From Corallococcus sp. CA053C (GTDB lineage: Bacteria > Myxococcota > Myxococcia > Myxococcales > Myxococcaceae): a stretch of DNA of 41,595 bases. The notes under the pieces were generated by a model, which saw only the letters and a list, made by a program, of their open reading frames with translations, was not told the origin of the DNA and did no database searches. The position numbers and the translations under genes are program-made. Of the stretch, positions 37,835-41,595 are shown piece by piece (the first letter of the stretch is position 1; the number at the start of each line of letters is the position of its first letter). The stretch spans positions 1-41,595 of the forward strand of contig NZ_RAWA01000034.1 of assembly GCF_003611675.1 (NCBI RefSeq), in the 5' to 3' direction.

Positions 37835-37887
37835 TGCAAGCGGCCGGCCCCCGACGGGGCCGGCGGGGAATCAGGGGGGACTGCGAA

Positions 37888-39153
37888 TCAATGCTGGGTC
37901 TCGCGGTCCTTGATGAGCCGCTCCAGCTCCTGTCGGATGATGGTCTCCGCCAGCTGCGGTACGACCTCCCAGGCGATCTTCTCGATGACCTCGCGGGAGG
38001 CCTTCGACAGGGCCTCACGCAGCAGCGCCTCGCCGCCATCCGCCGGGCGACCCCGGGCGGGAGCCGCGGTCGGCGTGGGACCGCCGATGTCGAGGGAGAT
38101 CTCCTCGGTGTGCTCGGGCAGCGAGTCCTCGATGCGCAAGTTCTCCGTACGGGCCTGCACGGCGGCCGGCGGAGGCGCGGACGGAGCGCCCAGGCCAAAC
38201 GGATCCCGTGCACGGGCCGCGGGCGGAACCGCGGCGGGCGCGTGCGAAGGAGGCAGCGGCGTGCCCCCGGCGGGAGGACGCGGGAAGCCGCCCGGGATGT
38301 TCGGAGCGCCAGGACCGGCGGGACGCGCGGCCATGCCCGGAGGCGGCACGCCCGGACCCGGAGGACGCGCACCAGGGGGAACCGCGCCCGGAGGCGGACG
38401 CGCCATGCCCGGAGGCGGCGGCACGCCGGGACCCGGAGGACGCGCGCCCGGAGGCGGCACGCCAGGACCCGGAGGACGCGCACCCGGCGGAACGGCGCCC
38501 GGAGGAGGCACGCCCGGACCCGGAGGACGCGCACCCGGGGGAACCGCACCCGGAGGCGGACGCGCCATGCCCGGAGGCGGCGGCACGCCGGGACCCGGAG
38601 GACGCGCGCCCGGAGGCGGCACGCCAGGACCCGGAGGACGCGCACCCGGAGGCGGCACGCCAGGACCCGGAGGACGGGCGCCCGGAGGCGCGGCGGCGGG
38701 CTGCGGCGCGGCGGCCTGGGCCGGCACGGGCGTGGCGGCCTGGGGGAAGACGCGCGTCGCGGCGGACGCGGGCATGGTGTTCGACTTCTGGCCCACCAGC
38801 GCCTTCACCTTGTCGAGGAGGATCTGGCTCTCGAAGGGCTTGGTGATGTGGTCGTCCGCCCGGGCGGCCTTCGCGCGGTTCTCGTCGAACGCCTCGAAGG
38901 TGCCGGCGAGCAGCAGCACCGGGATGGCCTGGGTGGAGGGGTCGTTCTTGAGCGCCTCGCACACCTCGTAGCCGCTCTTGCCCGGCATCATCACGTCGGC
39001 CAGCACCACGTCCGGACGCAGCTCGCGCGTGCGGGTGATGGCGTCCAGCCCGTTGTCCACCGCGGTCACCTGGAAGTCTTCCGTCGCGAAGATCATCCCG
39101 ATCACCTTGCGGATGGTGAGCGAGTCGTCGGCGATCAGTAGATTCTTGGGCAT
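37888..39153 (-). CDS. romR: RomR-type polarity response regulator
   Basis: A 421-residue protein with an N-terminal receiver (1-120; D9/D10, phospho-acceptor D53, K105), a long Pro-rich linker (about 126-330) and a conserved helical C-terminus (about 370-415; SREVIEKIAWEVVPQLAETIIRQELERL) preceded by a Glu-containing segment. This matches Myxococcus xanthus RomR in length, in the D53 phosphosite and in the receiver, Pro-rich and Glu-rich C-terminal order. RomR localises asymmetrically at cell poles and with MglA/MglB sets the leading pole for gliding and type IV pili. The neighbouring CheW and REC-GGDEF genes fit my recollection of the M. xanthus romR locus. A generic REC protein with the same C-terminal motif is the alternative. 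GGAG lies 3 bp before the ATG. Confidence 0.82.
   Translation of the reverse strand: MPKNLLIADDSLTIRKVIGMIFATEDFQVTAVDNGLDAITRTRELRPDVVLADVMMPGKSGYEVCEALKNDPSTQAIPVLLLAGTFEAFDENRAKAARADDHITKPFESQILLDKVKALVGQKSNTMPASAATRVFPQAATPVPAQAAAPQPAAAPPGARPPGPGVPPPGARPPGPGVPPPGARPPGPGVPPPPGMARPPPGAVPPGARPPGPGVPPPGAVPPGARPPGPGVPPPGARPPGPGVPPPPGMARPPPGAVPPGARPPGPGVPPPGMAARPAGPGAPNIPGGFPRPPAGGTPLPPSHAPAAVPPAARARDPFGLGAPSAPPPAAVQARTENLRIEDSLPEHTEEISLDIGGPTPTAAPARGRPADGGEALLREALSKASREVIEKIAWEVVPQLAETIIRQELERLIKDRETQH
38314..38688 (-). repeat. Tandem repeats encoding GARPPGPGVPPP in romR
   Basis: Residues 156-280 of the RomR-like protein contain seven copies of GARPPGPGVPPP (starting at residues 158, 170, 182, 207, 224, 236 and 261). 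Two of the spacers carry the longer block PPGMARPPPGAVPP. The near-identical DNA words show recent internal duplication, so linker length probably differs between strains. Confidence 0.9.
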
Positions 39154-39271
39154 CGGCTCCGGCCTTCGGGGGGCGCATACCCCCCTGAATTCGTTTGAGA
39201 TTTCGGGCGAGCAAGCCTGCCTGCCGGCCCTGTGTCAATCGGAGAAGCTTAGGGTTCGCGCTCTCGGCCGA

Positions 39272-40087
39272 TCAAGAAAACATGCGCTGCAGGTCCAGGA
39301 ACATCACGGGATCCGGCAGCCCTGGCGCCTTGAACGTGCCCATCAGCTCGGCGGGCTTGAACTTCTGCAGCACACCGAGCACCCGGGTGGCCGCCAGCCC
39401 TACCGTACGTCCGGCCATCTCCGTGAGCACGAACAGGTCCTCCACCTTCGCTGGCGCCCCCAACAGCGCCGGTACCGAACAGATGGGCCACAGCGCCTGC
39501 GCATGCGGGTACACGCCCGCCACCGGTCCGCTCTGCACCGGCAGCACGCTGAAGGACACCCCCTTCGGCACCACCTGGGAGACACAGGCCAGCGGCACGC
39601 CGAAGAGCACGCCCTGCGACTCCAGCACCAAGGCCCGCTCCGGAGGCACGTCCGCCCAGTGCACCGGCCGCAGCTCCGGCGGCACCGCCCTGGGGCCCAC
39701 CCGGTGCGGCAGCGCCTCCACGATGAGCTCCAGGTACAGCCGGTCCTTGTGCAACACCGCCCCCCGGCTCAACGGCGCCAGGGAATCCGCGAGTCCCGGA
39801 GGGAGCAGGAAGAACGGATCACGCGCGACGTCCGCCACCTCCACGACCGAGCGGACACGCACCGCGAGCGTGGGGCTGACGTCCAGGACGACGACCATGC
39901 CCGGCACATCCTCGGGGGCTCCGCCGAGCAGCGCGGAGAGGTCCTTCACCTCCAGCACGCCACGCAGGCTGGTGCCGCGGGCGCCCGGCATGGCGACCTC
40001 CATCACGGAGGTGGCTTCCACGGCGTAACGCGTCTCACCGGCTTCAACCAGCAGGCAGAGCCGGCGTCCGCTTTCAAAAGGCGACAC
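39272..40087 (-). CDS. Tandem CheW-domain protein
   Basis: A 271-residue protein with two CheW-like domains. The first (about 5-125) includes LCLLVEAGETRYAVEATSVMEV and LRGVLEVKDLSALLGG. The second (about 148-270) includes ALVLESQGVLFGVPLACVSQVV, PICSVPALLG and a final MFLDLQRMF. CheW domains couple chemoreceptors to CheA kinases; double forms may bridge two partners or act as adaptors outside chemotaxis. It lies 118 bp upstream of the RomR-type gene on the same strand and is divergent from the diguanylate cyclase, suggesting a shared polarity/motility circuit. The GTG start is the first in frame with conserved sequence; no clear Shine-Dalgarno is seen. Confidence 0.9.
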   Translation of the reverse strand: MSPFESGRRLCLLVEAGETRYAVEATSVMEVAMPGARGTSLRGVLEVKDLSALLGGAPEDVPGMVVVLDVSPTLAVRVRSVVEVADVARDPFFLLPPGLADSLAPLSRGAVLHKDRLYLELIVEALPHRVGPRAVPPELRPVHWADVPPERALVLESQGVLFGVPLACVSQVVPKGVSFSVLPVQSGPVAGVYPHAQALWPICSVPALLGAPAKVEDLFVLTEMAGRTVGLAATRVLGVLQKFKPAELMGTFKAPGLPDPVMFLDLQRMFS

Positions 40088-40106
40088 GGGGGTGACCCTA
40101 GCAGCG

Positions 40107-40133
40107 TTCAGGGGCTTGGTGCTAAGCCCTGAA
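40107..40133. promoter_or_regulatory. Imperfect palindrome between divergent CheW and GGDEF genes
   Basis: TTCAGGG-G-CTT (40107-40117) and AAG-CCCTGAA (40124-40133) are complementary with one unpaired G. The element fills most of the 51 bp between the two divergent start codons, the place for an operator controlling both. It could instead form a hairpin in the leader of the diguanylate cyclase mRNA, ending 5 bp before its ATG and hiding the ribosome binding region. Confidence 0.5.
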
Positions 40134-40138
40134 CAGTC

Positions 40139-41515
40139 ATGGCGCGACTGCTCCTCGTCGACGACGAAAAGATCGCCCGCAGCCTCTACGGCGACTACCT
40201 CACGGCCTCAGGACACATCGTCACTTCCGTGCCCACCGTGGCGGAGGCGAAGGCGGCCCTCGCCGCCCAGCGGTTCGACGCGGTGGTCACCGATCTCATC
40301 CTGCCCGGCGGCGACGGCATGGAGGTGCTCCGCCACGTGCGCGAGCGCCACCCCGGCGTGGAGGTGGTGGTCATCACCGCCCTCGACAAGGTCGCCCCCG
40401 CGGTGCGCGCCATCAAGAGCGGCGCGGCGGAATACCTGGTCAAGCCCGTGGCGCCGGAGGCCCTGCAGCACGCCCTGCGCCGCGCGCTCACCACGCGCGA
40501 CCTGATGCGGGAGAACGCGTCGCTGCGCCATCACGTCGCGCTGCTGGAGGCGGGCCAGCGCATCGCCACCACGCTCGACCGCGAGCGGCTGGCCCTGGCC
40601 ACCTCCGACGCGCTGGAGTCCATGGCCAACGCCTCCGCGGTGATGCTGCTGGAGCGGGATCCCAACGCGGGCTTCCGCTCGCACGGCATGCGGGGCCTGC
40701 CGCAGGATCTGCACGACACGCTGGTGCCGGTGCTCGTGGAGCGGCTGTCCTCCCTGCGCGAGCCGATCCGGCTGGACGGCCTGCAGGTGCCATGGCCGCG
40801 CACCCTCTCCTTCCCCGCCGTGGACGGCGACTCGGTGCTGGGCCACGCGGTGCTCTTCCACGACCACCTGCCCCCGGAGCACCACCCGGAGACGGTGGGC
40901 TTCCTCGTGCGCAACTGGGCGCTGGCGCTGCGCAACCTGGGCCGCTTCGCCGCCGTGGAGGACCTGGCGTACGTGGATGATCTCACCCGCCTGTTCAACA
41001 CGCGCTACCTGCAGCTCGTGCTGGACCGCGAGGTGAACGAGGCCGTGCAGACGCAGCGGCCCTTCTCCCTGCTGTTCCTGGACCTGGACCGCTTCAAGGC
41101 CATCAACGACACGCACGGGCACCTGGTGGGCTCGCGCGTGCTGGTGGAGGCCGCGCGCGTGCTCAAGGGCTGCGTGCGCGACCCGGACGTGGTGGCGCGC
41201 TTCGGCGGCGACGAGTACGTGGTGCTCCTGCGCGGCACCGACTCCGGCGGCGCCCTCAAGGTGGCCGAGCGCATCCGCCGCACCATGGAGGCCCACCAGT
41301 TCCTGGGCCGCGAGGGGCTGTCGCTCAAGCTCACCACCTGCATCGGCGTGGCCAGCTTCCCCGAGCACGCCCAGGACAAGGACCACCTGCTGGACCTGTC
41401 CGACCGGGCGATGTACCGGGGCAAGCGCGGCACCCGCAACGTCGTCTACATGGCGGCGCAGGACCTGGAAGCCACCCCGGCCGAGCGCCGCCAGGGCCCG
41501 CCGCCCCAGGGCTGA
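40139..41515 (+). CDS. Response regulator diguanylate cyclase REC-GAF-GGDEF
   Basis: A 458-residue cytosolic enzyme expected to make cyclic di-GMP from two GTP. Receiver at 1-118 (D8/D9, phospho-acceptor D52, K102), a short helix, a GAF-like region (about 135-268) and a GGDEF domain (about 275-445). The active-site motif is GGDEY (356-360). An RxxD product-inhibition site, RDPD (347-350), stands five residues before it, so the enzyme should be active and feedback-controlled. Phosphorylation of D52 by an unlinked kinase would switch it. It is divergent from the CheW-romR genes across a short palindromic region. The ATG lacks a visible Shine-Dalgarno. Confidence 0.96.
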   Translation: MARLLLVDDEKIARSLYGDYLTASGHIVTSVPTVAEAKAALAAQRFDAVVTDLILPGGDGMEVLRHVRERHPGVEVVVITALDKVAPAVRAIKSGAAEYLVKPVAPEALQHALRRALTTRDLMRENASLRHHVALLEAGQRIATTLDRERLALATSDALESMANASAVMLLERDPNAGFRSHGMRGLPQDLHDTLVPVLVERLSSLREPIRLDGLQVPWPRTLSFPAVDGDSVLGHAVLFHDHLPPEHHPETVGFLVRNWALALRNLGRFAAVEDLAYVDDLTRLFNTRYLQLVLDREVNEAVQTQRPFSLLFLDLDRFKAINDTHGHLVGSRVLVEAARVLKGCVRDPDVVARFGGDEYVVLLRGTDSGGALKVAERIRRTMEAHQFLGREGLSLKLTTCIGVASFPEHAQDKDHLLDLSDRAMYRGKRGTRNVVYMAAQDLEATPAERRQGPPPQG

Positions 41516-41523
41516 GACGGCAA

Positions 41524-41544
41524 CCCGGGGCGCGAAGCTCCGGG
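41524..41544. terminator. Hairpin between convergent genes
   Basis: CCCGGGGC (41524-41531) pairs with GCTCCGGG (41537-41544) around a GCGAA loop, all 8 bp paired with one G-U. It lies between the stop of the diguanylate cyclase and the stop of the minus-strand gene at the window edge. No U-tract. Confidence 0.55.
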
Positions 41545-41547
41545 GCC

Positions 41548-41595
41548 CTACTTGCGCAGGCTGCCCACGGTGAGGCGCTTGGGCAGCTCCGGATC
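41548..41595 (-). CDS. C-terminal end of an unidentified gene (partial)
   Basis: The last 48 bases read on the minus strand as DPELPKRLTVGSLRK followed by TAG. The frame is open to the window edge and ends just past a hairpin, as expected for a real gene converging on the diguanylate cyclase. Fifteen residues are too few to name a family. Confidence 0.5.
   Translation of the reverse strand, partial: DPELPKRLTVGSLRK

Noticed and set aside
38314..38688. CRISPR-like tandem repeats
   Set aside because: The repeats are contiguous coding units of 36 bp or so without unique spacers, in frame with the romR linker.
35099..38971. A 1290-codon open frame on the plus strand across valS and romR
   Set aside because: It is antisense to two well-recognised genes and its Gly/Pro-rich end merely mirrors the romR repeats.

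Overview
The window is high-G+C myxobacterial chromosome, most likely Myxococcaceae (Myxococcus/Corallococcus type). Supporting signs are a lexA gene behind a near-perfect myxobacterial LexA operator, a RomR-type polarity regulator (receiver with Asp53, proline-rich linker, 421 residues), large hybrid sensor kinases, a MopE-like Cys-rich protein next to a giant RHS protein, and an AHH-nuclease remnant followed by Imm11 genes. No rRNA, tRNA, IS element or CRISPR array was recognised.

Layout: (1) 1-4328, minus strand: a multidomain hybrid histidine kinase and a membrane sensor that runs off the window edge. (2) 4401-5164: divergent lexA with its SOS operator. (3) 5210-10545, minus strand: an accessory block read as a low-G+C LRR-Roc-COR-TIR protein, then a truncated AHH toxin tail, then three Imm11-family immunity paralogues. 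(4) 10615-13852, minus strand: a TPR lipoprotein, a TolB-like/beta-barrel envelope protein and a short-chain dehydrogenase. (5) 13978-16505, plus strand: an oxalyl-CoA-synthetase-like ligase overlapping a ketopantoate reductase family gene. (6) 16502-19511, minus strand: eno, surE and a LysM-M23 NlpD-like lipoprotein, tightly coupled. (7) 19576-24958: an ADP-ribosylglycohydrolase-fold protein with altered metal motifs, a tiny conserved-looking protein, an operon of hotdog thioesterase, glpX and a SRPBCC protein, and a secreted alkaline-phosphatase-superfamily enzyme. (8) 24982-33050, minus strand: a second accessory block with a MopE-like Cys-rich protein, a 2183-residue SpvB/VCBS/RHS lipoprotein whose C-terminal tip has a JAMM-like metalloprotease motif, and a translationally coupled small ORF that is the candidate immunity gene. 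(9) 33371-41515: valS-nadC (valyl-tRNA synthetase with an unusual TPR plus histone-H1-like tail), then romR, a double CheW protein and a divergent REC-GAF-GGDEF diguanylate cyclase.

The core genes serve glycolysis/gluconeogenesis (eno, glpX), NAD synthesis (nadC), translation (valS), SOS control (lexA), cell-wall separation (NlpD-like) and polarity/c-di-GMP signalling (romR, CheW, GGDEF). The two accessory blocks are conflict modules. The LRR-Roc-COR-TIR gene is the best candidate for a little-described defence or cell-death system: a sensor-GTPase-NADase architecture like eukaryotic ROCO and NLR proteins, on visibly AT-richer DNA, sitting against a decapitated toxin gene whose immunity array survives.
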